Source: an uncultured Clostridia bacterium
GTDB taxonomy: Bacteria > Bacillota > Clostridia > Christensenellales > CAG-138
Assembly (NCBI GenBank): GCA_946183765.1
Contig: CAMHDC010000005.1
Location: 1-18,429, forward strand
Reading direction: 5' to 3'
DNA: 18,429 bases
Each line of letters begins with the position of its first letter. Within the stretch, counting starts at the first letter, position 1. The notes under the pieces were generated by a model. The model did no database searches, was not told where the DNA came from, and saw only the letters and a program-made list of their open reading frames with translations. Below are positions 8,728-15,302 of the stretch, piece after piece. Both the position numbers and the translations under genes were made by a program.

Positions 8728-9621
8728 ATGCCGCAATTTGAAAATATGCGAATACTGACCTATCAGACAACAGAACAGGATGCCGGAAAACGGGTGGAGA
8801 CGGTCCTGATGGGCCGCCTGCAGGTGTCCCATGGACTTCTTTCCCGGCTCAAGCGGCGGGAGAACGGCATTTGCATCAATGGGAAAAAGGTGTATTCTAC
8901 CTATGTGCTGCAGACGGGGGACGTACTCTCGGCGGACGTGGGGGACAGGGAGCCGCCCAGGCATCTTGAACCCATCAAAATGGAGATAGCCGTTGTCTTC
9001 GAGGACGAGGATCTGCTGGTGCTGGATAAGCCGTCCCATCTTCCGGTGCATCCTACGAATAATCCTGCGGAACCCAGCCTCGAGCAGGGCCTTCTTTCTT
9101 ACCTCCCTGCAGGAGACTATCCCCACTTCGTGAGCCGTTTGGACAAGGGGACCACGGGATTGATGCTGGTGGCCAAAAGCGGCTATATGCATGAACTCAT
9201 GAAGCGGCGGCTGCACACGGCCGATTTCTGCCGGGAGTATCTGGCGGTAGCGGACGGTATCGTCATGCCGCCCTCCGGCACCGTGAATGTCCCCATAGGC
9301 CTCGCAGACGGCTCTTCCTATCGTCATTGCGTCCGATCGGATGGGGCGAAAAGCCTGACGAAGTATGAGTCACGATGCACAGCCAATGGCAGGACTTTGC
9401 TACATCTTTTGCCAGAAACTGGTCGCACACATCAGCTGCGGGTGCATATGGCGTATTTGGGGTATCCCCTGACGGGGGATTGGCTGTACGGGATGCGGTC
9501 GGAAGAGATCGACCGTCCGGCCCTGCATTCCTGTCGCCTTGTGTTTATCCATCCGCTGACCAAGAAACGGATCGAATGCTGTTCGCCCATGCCTTCGGAC
9601 ATGCAAAACCTGTTATCCTGA
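8728..9621 (+). CDS. RluA-family 23S rRNA/tRNA pseudouridine synthase
   Basis: It would convert uridine to pseudouridine at a structured RNA site. From the ATG at 8728 the protein is 297 residues, normal for the RluA/RluC/RluD group. An N-terminal S4-like RNA-binding region (about 20-75, with SRLKRRENGICINGKKV) precedes the catalytic domain. That domain has VLDKPSHLPVHPT (98-110) and the signature SRLDKGTTGLMLVAK (136-150) with catalytic Asp139. A C-terminal GRTHQLRVHMAYLG motif completes the family pattern. The start is uncertain: neither ATG 8728 nor ATG 8746 (codon 7) has a convincing Shine-Dalgarno site, and an in-frame stop at 8704 limits extension. The exact RNA target cannot be told from the sequence. 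No terminator is visible after it, so some read-through into the ddh unit is possible. Confidence 0.9.
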   Translation: MPQFENMRILTYQTTEQDAGKRVETVLMGRLQVSHGLLSRLKRRENGICINGKKVYSTYVLQTGDVLSADVGDREPPRHLEPIKMEIAVVFEDEDLLVLDKPSHLPVHPTNNPAEPSLEQGLLSYLPAGDYPHFVSRLDKGTTGLMLVAKSGYMHELMKRRLHTADFCREYLAVADGIVMPPSGTVNVPIGLADGSSYRHCVRSDGAKSLTKYESRCTANGRTLLHLLPETGRTHQLRVHMAYLGYPLTGDWLYGMRSEEIDRPALHSCRLVFIHPLTKKRIECCSPMPSDMQNLLS

Positions 9622-9686
9622 GCCGTGAGAAGGGGGGGAACACTTTATGCCGTGCTGGCTCTGGCGGAGGGATGGTCGGCAGACGA

Positions 9687-9715
9687 TTGACTTTGCTGCG
9701 ATAAGATTATATACT
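9687..9715 (+). promoter_or_regulatory. Sigma-A-type promoter of the ddh operon
   Basis: TTGACT (9687-9692) and TATACT (9710-9715) are spaced by exactly 17 bp. Each hexamer matches five of six consensus bases. Transcription should begin near 9722, 28 nt before the ddh ATG, leaving too little leader for a lysine riboswitch. Confidence 0.75.
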
Positions 9716-9749
9716 GTTTCTATTACCAAGGCAAAAAAGAGGTACAGGT

Positions 9750-10730
9750 ATGATCCGAGTTGGCATCGTTGGCTACGGCAATGTGGGACGGGGGGCTGAA
9801 TCCGCCGTTTTGCAGAGCGAAGATATGATTTTAACGGGTATATTCACCCGGCGCTCTCCGAATTCCGTGCATCCGCTGCGGGAGGGCACCCCGGTTTTCC
9901 CCGTCTCTTTTCTTATGGAACAAAAAGCGGAGGCGGACGTGCTGCTGCTGTGCGGCGGCAGCGCCACGGATTTGCCCGTGCAGACGCCGGAGATGGCGCA
10001 ACGGTATTGCGTAGTGGATACCTTCGACACCCACGCCCGCATCCCGGAGCACTTTGCCAATGTGGACGCAGCGGCGAAAGCGGGAGGGACTGCGGCGATC
10101 ATCAGCACCGGCTGGGACCCGGGTCTGTTTTCCATGATGCGCCTTTTAGGGAATTCCATCCTGCCGGAAGGCACGGGGGACACCTTTTGGGGACCCGGCG
10201 TGAGCCAGGGTCATTCCGATGCGGTTCGTCGCGTGGAAGGCGTGGCGGACGCCCGACAGTATACCATCCCTGTGCAGAAGACCGTGAGCGCCGTCCGCAA
10301 GGGCGAAAGCGGCTTCACTCCCCGGGACAAACACACCCGGGAGGTGTACGTGGTGCTGAAGGAAGGGGCCGATCCCCAGCGGGTGGCCCAGGAGATCATC
10401 ACCATGCCAAACTATTTCGATGCGTACGATACCACGGTGCATTTCATCTCGGCAGAGGAGATGGCGGCGGAGCATGCGGCCATGCCGCACGGCGGCTTCG
10501 TGATCCGCAGCGGCAAGCTGGGCGCGGAGCGACAGTATTCGTCGCTCATGGAATTCAAGTTGGAGCTGGACTCCAATCCCATGTTCACCGGCGCCATCAT
10601 GGCCGCTTTCGGCCGAGCCTGCTGCCGGCTCCATGAGCAGGGAAAGACTGGCTGCTTTACCGCGTTCGACGTGCCGCTGGGGCTGCTTTCGCCCCTGCCG
10701 GCAGAGACGCTTCGGAGCAAATTGCTGTAA
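9750..10730 (+). CDS. ddh: meso-Diaminopimelate D-dehydrogenase
   Basis: It catalyses the one-step NADPH-dependent amination of tetrahydrodipicolinate to meso-diaminopimelate (EC 1.4.1.16 in the reverse direction), supplying lysine and peptidoglycan. The 326-residue length matches the family. The N-terminal Rossmann motif is VGYGNVGRGAESAV (7-20). Other matches are LLCGGSATDLP, VDTFDTHARIP and the substrate-site stretch STGWDPGLFSMMRLL, followed by FWGPGVSQGHSDAVRR. The ribosome site AAGAGGT sits seven bases before the ATG. It is the first gene of a likely three-gene unit. The ThyX-like gene follows after 30 bp. Presence of ddh implies a meso-DAP cell wall and the dehydrogenase branch of lysine synthesis. 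Confidence 0.95.
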   Translation: MIRVGIVGYGNVGRGAESAVLQSEDMILTGIFTRRSPNSVHPLREGTPVFPVSFLMEQKAEADVLLLCGGSATDLPVQTPEMAQRYCVVDTFDTHARIPEHFANVDAAAKAGGTAAIISTGWDPGLFSMMRLLGNSILPEGTGDTFWGPGVSQGHSDAVRRVEGVADARQYTIPVQKTVSAVRKGESGFTPRDKHTREVYVVLKEGADPQRVAQEIITMPNYFDAYDTTVHFISAEEMAAEHAAMPHGGFVIRSGKLGAERQYSSLMEFKLELDSNPMFTGAIMAAFGRACCRLHEQGKTGCFTAFDVPLGLLSPLPAETLRSKLL

Positions 10731-10760
10731 AAGTTTACGATATAGGAGGGGGAACACAGA

Positions 10761-11402
10761 ATGATCAAGATCGAGAATATTTGCGTCTCCGGCTTCGCTG
10801 CCGCCCTCAGAGGTATGCGCAATCCGTTGAACAGCTGGAAAAAGAGCGACAGCACCATCACCTACGAGAACGGGGAGGAGATCGCCCAGATCGGTCCCAA
10901 CGATCTCGATTTGATGAAGCGGCTCAGGAAGGCCGGCAGCGATCACAGAAAGTATCTGAGGATGATCAACGTCAGTATGGACATCACGGCCATGCAGCCT
11001 TGGTGGTTCGAGTTCGATACCTACAAGGTGGGCACAGTCCGCAATTCCTGCTCCAAGATGCACAAGATTCACTCCAAGACCTTCACCGCGGCGGATTTCG
11101 CTCATGACGGAATCGACGAGATCCCCTATGCGCAGGACGCTTTGAACGCAGTCATCGCCGCCTGTGAGCAGCTGCGCCTCGATTTCAATGCCACCAAGGA
11201 AAAGAAGTACTGGCGTGCGCTCATCGAACTGCTGCCCGAGGGCTACTGCATGCGGGCCACGGTACAGCTCAATTATGAGGTCCTGCTCCATATGTACTGG
11301 TCCCGGAAGGATCATAAGCTCACCGAGTGGCATGAATTCTGCCATATGATCGAGGAGTTGCCCTATTTCAAGGAGGTATGTCTGCTGGAGGAGGAAGCCT
11401 GA
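10761..11402 (+). CDS. Divergent ThyX-like protein lacking the RHR signature, function unknown
   Basis: The 213-residue protein has the length of a flavin-dependent thymidylate synthase. Its C-terminal part resembles ThyX by eye: ELLPEGY (156-162), then LNYEVLLHMYWSRKDHK and TEWHEF (170-193). This follows the LP-x-N-x-R-x-LLHF-x-LR-x-AQ-E pattern of that family, including an Arg in the second half (R182). The middle part (about 50-75) has the family's charged helix and strand. The defining RHR(x)7S signature is absent; WWFEFDTYKVGTVRNSCS (81-98) stands in its place. The Arg of N-x-R is Glu173. The N-terminal GFAAALRGMRNPLNSW is a striking block I cannot assign. The start has GGAGGGGG upstream. 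Its TGA overlaps the ATG of the FolD-like gene by one base. I infer a ThyX-fold enzyme with changed chemistry; the resemblance is unverified. Confidence 0.8.
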   Translation: MIKIENICVSGFAAALRGMRNPLNSWKKSDSTITYENGEEIAQIGPNDLDLMKRLRKAGSDHRKYLRMINVSMDITAMQPWWFEFDTYKVGTVRNSCSKMHKIHSKTFTAADFAHDGIDEIPYAQDALNAVIAACEQLRLDFNATKEKKYWRALIELLPEGYCMRATVQLNYEVLLHMYWSRKDHKLTEWHEFCHMIEELPYFKEVCLLEEEA

Positions 11403-12151
11403 TGCTGCTCACCGGAAAACAGCCTGCGGAACAGCTCTATGTCGGTATAGACGAACGGGTCAAGTCGGCAGCGGCCGTTCCTGGCTTGTTCGTACTCTAT
11501 GATCCCGAGGACAAGCCTGCGGGGTGGTATTTGAGGAGCATCCAGCGGGCGGGAGAGGCACATGGCATCCCGGTCTACGCCCGGCCCCTGTCCGAAGGTA
11601 CAGAATTGCTGTCAGAGCTTTTAGGCGGGATGATCGTGCTCAGCAAAACCAAATCGCCTATTCGGATACCGGACGAGTTGGACGTGGACGGAACGGGTAA
11701 GGACAGCTTTTCCACCCTGTATAAAGGCGGCTTCAAGACCTATCCCCGCACCACTCCCTGCACGGCGGAAGCCTGCGTGCGGCTGCTGGACTATTATGGT
11801 ATACCTGTTTCGGGCAAACACGCGGTGATTCTTGGCCGGTCTCTGACCGTGGGGCGGCCGCTTGGCATGCTCCTCCTCGATCGAAACGCCACCGTGACAT
11901 TGTGCCACAGCAAAACGGAAAACCTGCCGGAGATCTGCCGACAGGCGGATATACTTGTTTGCGCCACCGGTAGGGAGGGCCTTGTAACGAAGGACTGCAT
12001 GCGCCCGGGACAGACCCTCATCAACGTGGGCGGCGACGCCGCAGAGGAAGAGGCAGCGGCCGTGGTGGAGAACCTTTGCCCCTTCAAGGGCGGCGTAGGC
12101 GCCCTGACCACGGCAGTGCTTTTGCAGCATGTTGTGGATTTGACAGAATAA
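11402..12151 (+). CDS. Divergent FolD-like methylenetetrahydrofolate dehydrogenase/cyclohydrolase-family protein
   Basis: FolD interconverts methylene-, methenyl- and formyl-tetrahydrofolate. The C-terminal NAD(P)-binding half is typical: TTPCTAEA (117-124), GKHAVILGRSLTVGRP (138-153), NATVTLCHSKT (162-172), ADILVCATG (182-190) and GGVGALTT (230-237). The N-terminal active-site half is altered. Tyr43 aligns with the FolD active-site tyrosine, but the catalytic lysine four residues later is Ile47. The QLPLP motif is replaced by VLSKTKSP (79-86). DVDG (94-97) is kept. At 249 residues it is shorter than the usual 280 or so. The ATG at 11402 overlaps the preceding TGA (ATGA) with GGAGGAGG about eight bases upstream. 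It ends 5 bp from the convergent DUF445 gene, with no terminator between. The family assignment is firm; the activity is doubtful. Confidence 0.87.
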   Translation: MLLTGKQPAEQLYVGIDERVKSAAAVPGLFVLYDPEDKPAGWYLRSIQRAGEAHGIPVYARPLSEGTELLSELLGGMIVLSKTKSPIRIPDELDVDGTGKDSFSTLYKGGFKTYPRTTPCTAEACVRLLDYYGIPVSGKHAVILGRSLTVGRPLGMLLLDRNATVTLCHSKTENLPEICRQADILVCATGREGLVTKDCMRPGQTLINVGGDAAEEEAAAVVENLCPFKGGVGALTTAVLLQHVVDLTE

Positions 12152-12156
12152 AGAGA

Positions 12157-13047
12157 TCAGAAAAGGGTGTTGACAAAATAGGTGACGGCACCCAATATGC
12201 CTCCTAGGAGCGCGCCCAGCCATTCGATGGCGGCGAGCTCCTTTTTCATAAGCGCTCTGAGCATATCGTTGAGCTCCTTTGGCCGGAGGGAATTGATGCG
12301 ATTGACCACAAGCCGTTTGACCTCGCCGGAGCTCAGCAGCTGGGGCAGCGCTCCCGCAATGGAAGCATGAATCAGTCCCAAGATGCTTTCCTTCAGCTTA
12401 GGCAATTCCCGTTCGTGATTTTTCAGGGTAACGGAAAGGGGCGTCCCCAGGAAAGAACCGGCCTCCCGGTATACGTACTGCTGTATGATCTCAGGCAAAC
12501 TTCTCTCCAGCTCCCGGTCGATGAGTTTGCCCAGAGTGTTCACATACACGTCTTCCAGGCTGCCGCTGCGCAGAAAGGGAAGCTTTTCATCGGTTCGGTG
12601 AGAGAGCTGGCGGGCAAAGGATTCCCCCAGCTTTGCCTGGGTTGCCTTTTTGACGATATAATTGCAGAGGAGGGCGGAAAGCTCTTCTCTTTTTTGTATG
12701 TATATCTCCTCACCGAAGACCTGGATCAACAGTTCGCGGGGCGTTTTCTGTGTGGCAGAGACAGAATCGAAAAGCTGATCGAGCCATGCCCCTATGGCTT
12801 CTTTCGCTTCCGGCGTTTCCAGCGCGTCAGAGACGACCTCGGGAGAAAACAGCTCCTTTTCGATCAGATCTCCCAGGCTGTCCGCGATGCGGCCCTGTTC
12901 CTTGGGAATAAGGCCGGGCGTGAAAGGCAGCCTTCGTTTTCCAATATATTTAGGCGTATAGGGACGAAAGAGCATCTCCACCGCTAAGGCGTTTGTCCCA
13001 AAGCCGATGACGGCGCCCATGAGGATTGAAAACAGGAGGGAGAGCAT
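12157..13047 (-). CDS. DUF445-family membrane protein
   Basis: The 296-residue protein has a hydrophobic N-terminal segment (about 1-22) ending in GFGTNALAVEMLFRPYTP, the DUF445 signature. Next come IGKRRLPFTPGLIPKEQGRIA and a long soluble helical middle. A C-terminal hydrophobic segment (about 275-296) completes the family layout. The biochemical function is unknown; Bacillus homologues such as YheB are linked loosely to the spore or envelope. The ATG at 13047 lies 5 bp after the stop of the preceding small gene and has no convincing Shine-Dalgarno, so it is probably translated by coupling. It is the last gene of the minus-strand three-gene operon and faces the FolD-like gene. Confidence 0.9.
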   Translation of the reverse strand: MLSLLFSILMGAVIGFGTNALAVEMLFRPYTPKYIGKRRLPFTPGLIPKEQGRIADSLGDLIEKELFSPEVVSDALETPEAKEAIGAWLDQLFDSVSATQKTPRELLIQVFGEEIYIQKREELSALLCNYIVKKATQAKLGESFARQLSHRTDEKLPFLRSGSLEDVYVNTLGKLIDRELERSLPEIIQQYVYREAGSFLGTPLSVTLKNHERELPKLKESILGLIHASIAGALPQLLSSGEVKRLVVNRINSLRPKELNDMLRALMKKELAAIEWLGALLGGILGAVTYFVNTLF

Positions 13048-13052
13048 AGGAG

Positions 13053-13301
13053 TTATTCTTCGCCGTGGGCGGCGTGTTTATGCTTTTTCTTGCCCGTGCG
13101 GAAGCGGCCGTTGATAACGGAAGCCATGATGAGCAGACCGTCCGCAAGTGCGAGAATAGAGAATGCCCACAACAATCCTTTGGTGATGTCGTTGCGCAGG
13201 AAGTTCATAGTGGGGTTGAATCCGTCCAGCACCAGGAAGACCATCATCATGATGGCAAGCACGATGAGAACGGCTTGTATAGCCTTTACGAACAGACGCA
13301 T
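13053..13301 (-). CDS. Small two-helix membrane protein, 82 aa
   Basis: I do not recognise a named family. The protein has two hydrophobic segments (about 5-25 and 40-63) joined by a short polar loop (LDGFNPTMNFLRNDITK). A very basic, His-containing tail follows (RFRTGKKKHKHAAHGEE), probably cytoplasmic by the positive-inside rule. The ATG at 13301 directly follows the TAA of the upstream gene, and an AAAGGAG embedded in that gene's last codons provides the ribosome site. Tight packing on both sides argues for joint function with the glycosidase-domain protein and the DUF445 protein, perhaps in the envelope. That is inference from position. Confidence 0.85.
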   Translation of the reverse strand: MRLFVKAIQAVLIVLAIMMMVFLVLDGFNPTMNFLRNDITKGLLWAFSILALADGLLIMASVINGRFRTGKKKHKHAAHGEE

Positions 13302-14363
13302 TTATGGCTCCTTTCCGAAAGTTTCTCGAATGATCAGACAGTCGCTGACAGAACGGCCGCCTTTATAGGGGTCGTTGAGCACGCTGCCGTTGTAGTACAT
13401 CTCTGCGGATCGACCGCCGTCCAGATTGTAGGCGGCTTTGCAACCAAGGTCCGCGAATAGCTGGGAGAACTGCTCCAGCGTGAGCCCGGAAGCATCGTCG
13501 GTCCGGCCATCCACCACCACGAAGCAGTAATGACCTGGCTCAAAATACCCGATACCGGCTCGGGGGTTGGCACGGCGGATATTCTTGCTGGTGTTCAGCT
13601 TCTCGTCCGGGATAGGCTGTCCCTGCTCGTCCAGCAGCAGCGGGCCGAAGCTCCAGGCCTGATAGGCGCCGTCGGCAATAGCCTGCTCCAAAGAGAAATC
13701 GTCGGGGGAGAAGGTGCGCATGGTCCCATCGTAATAGAGGACGCATATATCGAAGGTGCTCTTTTCCTGCCGATGGACGATGCCGTTTCGGATCACGATG
13801 CCTGCATCCTGGTTGCCGTAGGTGTCCCCGGTAATGGCCACGAGCGCACCGCCGCGATTGGCCATATCCTTCACGCTTTCCCGGAGCCCGCTGCCGAAAC
13901 GGTCCTTGGCCAGGACGGTTTCGAATTGAAACACGTCTGTAAGATAGATATCGGCCAGATAGTACATGGCCGTCTTCGCCTTGCCGTACTGTACTTTGGT
14001 GATATGGACTGCCAGATCCGGACTGGAATAGCCCTGCTCGTCGGAAAGGATCGATTCGGTGAACTGATCGGCATATTTCTCTATCCAGGGAACGTATACC
14101 GGCGTAGGCTCCGGCGTCGAAGGAGGCTCGTTCGCTTCAGCAAAAGGCGTGGGCGTCACCTCTGGCTTGCTCACAACTTGGGACAGGACGGGCGTGGGCG
14201 TTGCGGTAAGCAATCCGGCGCTCAAGCGTTCCTTTGGCCGGGCGTGATGGAACCAGGCGAATGTAAGCAGACTGATCGCCAGCAGCAACAGCGTGCCGAC
14301 AGCCGTTCGGATGGATTCGTATAGTATGCGCTTTCGACGCCTTTCTTCCTTTTCGTGATTCAT
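13302..14363 (-). CDS. Membrane-anchored phosphodiester glycosidase (NAGPA/DUF2233-type) domain protein
   Basis: The domain is known from the mannose-6-phosphate uncovering enzyme and bacterial envelope proteins, and cleaves sugar-phosphodiester links. The 353-residue form has a charged N-terminus, one membrane segment (about 18-38) and a Pro/Thr-rich extracellular linker (52-92). The catalytic domain follows (about 95-350), with AITGDTYG (177-184), NPRAGIGY (266-273), VVDGR (283-287) and NLDGGRSAEMYYNG (313-326). The start is ambiguous. ATG 14363 has no Shine-Dalgarno but sits just after a TATACT box. GTG 14381, six codons earlier, has GAGGG at a good distance. I list the ATG. It heads an operon with the two-helix and DUF445 genes. 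A role in trimming wall teichoic acid or another phosphodiester polymer is possible but unproven. Confidence 0.88.
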   Translation of the reverse strand: MNHEKEERRRKRILYESIRTAVGTLLLLAISLLTFAWFHHARPKERLSAGLLTATPTPVLSQVVSKPEVTPTPFAEANEPPSTPEPTPVYVPWIEKYADQFTESILSDEQGYSSPDLAVHITKVQYGKAKTAMYYLADIYLTDVFQFETVLAKDRFGSGLRESVKDMANRGGALVAITGDTYGNQDAGIVIRNGIVHRQEKSTFDICVLYYDGTMRTFSPDDFSLEQAIADGAYQAWSFGPLLLDEQGQPIPDEKLNTSKNIRRANPRAGIGYFEPGHYCFVVVDGRTDDASGLTLEQFSQLFADLGCKAAYNLDGGRSAEMYYNGSVLNDPYKGGRSVSDCLIIRETFGKEP

Positions 14364-14371
14364 CGTCACAA

Positions 14372-14401
14372 AGTATAGCACAGATTTCCCTCTTCATGCA
14401 A
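14372..14401 (-). promoter_or_regulatory. Candidate promoter of the glycosidase-domain operon
   Basis: On the minus strand, TATACT (14372-14377) lies 18 bp after a weak TTGCAT (14396-14401). Transcription would begin within a few bases of the ATG at 14363, so the message would be almost leaderless. If the GTG at 14381 is the true start, this box is inside the coding region and another promoter must exist. Confidence 0.4.
14373..14401 (+). promoter_or_regulatory. Candidate sigma-G/sigma-F promoter of sigG
   Basis: GTATA (14373-14377) fits the -35 of forespore sigma factors (GHATR). CATGCAA (14395-14401) fits their -10 (CATNHTA) at six of seven positions, with a 17-bp spacer. The start would be near 14408, about 65 nt before the TTG. 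Autoregulation of sigG is established in Bacillus; here it is inferred from consensus only. Confidence 0.45.
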
Positions 14402-14416
14402 CTGCGTGATTGAACA

Positions 14417-14431
14417 GGCCCGTTTCGGGCC
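14417..14431 (+). promoter_or_regulatory. GC-rich hairpin in the sigG leader
   Basis: GGCCCG (14417-14422) and CGGGCC (14426-14431) form a perfect six-pair stem with a three-base loop. No T-tract follows on either strand, so it is not a normal terminator. It lies 30 nt before the sigG ribosome site. Confidence 0.5.
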
Positions 14432-14473
14432 ATCCTGTGCAGGGGGGTATACGCAGGAAGAGAGGGATCGTGA

Positions 14474-15241
14474 TTGAATAAAGTAGTGATCTGCGGCGTG
14501 GACACGTCCACACTGCCAACGCTGAACCAGGGCGAAATGCGCCGGCTGTTGGAACAGGCAAAGGCAGGGAGCACAGCGGCTCGGGAAAAGCTGGTGACAG
14601 GAAATCTTCGGCTGGTGCTTTCGGTGATCCAGCGGTTTTCCAATCGTTCGGAGCAAGCGGACGACCTGTTCCAGGTGGGATGTATCGGCCTGATGAAGGC
14701 CATAGACAATTTCGATATAGCGCAAAACGTCCGCTTTTCTACCTATGCGGTCCCCATGATCGTCGGGGAGATCCGGCGGTTTTTGCGGGACTATACGGCC
14801 CTTAGGGTGTCTAGATCCCTGCGGGACATGGCCGGAAAGGCTATGCAGGTGAAGAAACGGCTGACCGACGAGCTGAATCGGGAACCCACGGTAGGGGAGA
14901 TCGCCAAGGAGCTGAATCTGTCCGAGGCAGAGGTGGTATATGCTTTGGACGCGGTGGTGGATCCGGTGTCCCTGTTCGAGCCCGTGTTCCATGAGGATGG
15001 AGACGCCCTGTACGTGATCGACCAGATACGGGACGATACATCGGGAGAGGGAAAGTGGCTGGACAGCATCGCCCTGGAGGAGGGGATCCGTCATCTTAAC
15101 GAACGGGAACAGAGGATTGTGAAGCTGAGATATTTTCAGATGAAGACACAGATGGAGGTGAGCCGGGAGATCGGCATCTCCCAGGCCCAGGTATCCAGAT
15201 TGGAGAAGGGTGCGCTGGAACGGTTGAAAAAGTATATTTGA
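14474..15241 (+). CDS. sigG: RNA polymerase sporulation sigma factor SigG
   Basis: SigG drives late forespore genes after engulfment. The 255-residue protein follows Bacillus SigG closely: NKVVICGVDTSTLP at the N-terminus (the CsfB-binding region in the family), then region 2 with ARE-LVTGNLRLVLSVIQRF and DDLFQVGCIGLMKAIDNFD, and the -10-binding helix FSTYAVPMIVGEIRRFLRD. Region 3 has SLRDMAGKAMQVKKRL. Region 4 has a helix-turn-helix ending GISQAQVSRLEKGALERL. The start must be TTG at 14474, since TGA precedes it in frame; GAGGG lies seven bases upstream. The gene is not next to spoIIGA and sigE, its usual neighbours. It is flanked by a divergent envelope operon and a transporter with its own promoter. 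Its presence implies an endospore former. Confidence 0.96.
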   Translation: MNKVVICGVDTSTLPTLNQGEMRRLLEQAKAGSTAAREKLVTGNLRLVLSVIQRFSNRSEQADDLFQVGCIGLMKAIDNFDIAQNVRFSTYAVPMIVGEIRRFLRDYTALRVSRSLRDMAGKAMQVKKRLTDELNREPTVGEIAKELNLSEAEVVYALDAVVDPVSLFEPVFHEDGDALYVIDQIRDDTSGEGKWLDSIALEEGIRHLNEREQRIVKLRYFQMKTQMEVSREIGISQAQVSRLEKGALERLKKYI

Positions 15242-15242
15242 C

Positions 15243-15271
15243 TTGAACGAATGCGCTTTCGGGAGTACAAT
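15243..15271 (+). promoter_or_regulatory. Sigma-A-type promoter of the symporter-aminotransferase operon
   Basis: TTGAAC (15243-15248) and TACAAT (15266-15271) are spaced by 17 bp and begin two bases after the sigG stop codon. This allows the transporter to be expressed independently of sporulation. Confidence 0.7.
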
Positions 15272-15302
15272 ACAATAAAAGTTTCTCCCGGGGGTCGAAA
15301 GG

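Noticed and set aside
9716..9749. Lysine riboswitch upstream of ddh
   Set aside because: The predicted leader is only about 28 nt, far too short for the lysine riboswitch.
10146..11345. Minus-strand frame of 399 residues opposite ddh and the ThyX-like gene
   Set aside because: Long, but rich in His, Leu and Pro as expected for the complement of GC-rich coding DNA. It has no family motifs, and both plus-strand genes are well supported.
13530..14324. Plus-strand frame of 264 residues opposite the glycosidase-domain gene
   Set aside because: Antisense shadow of a gene with clear motifs; no ribosome site or family pattern.
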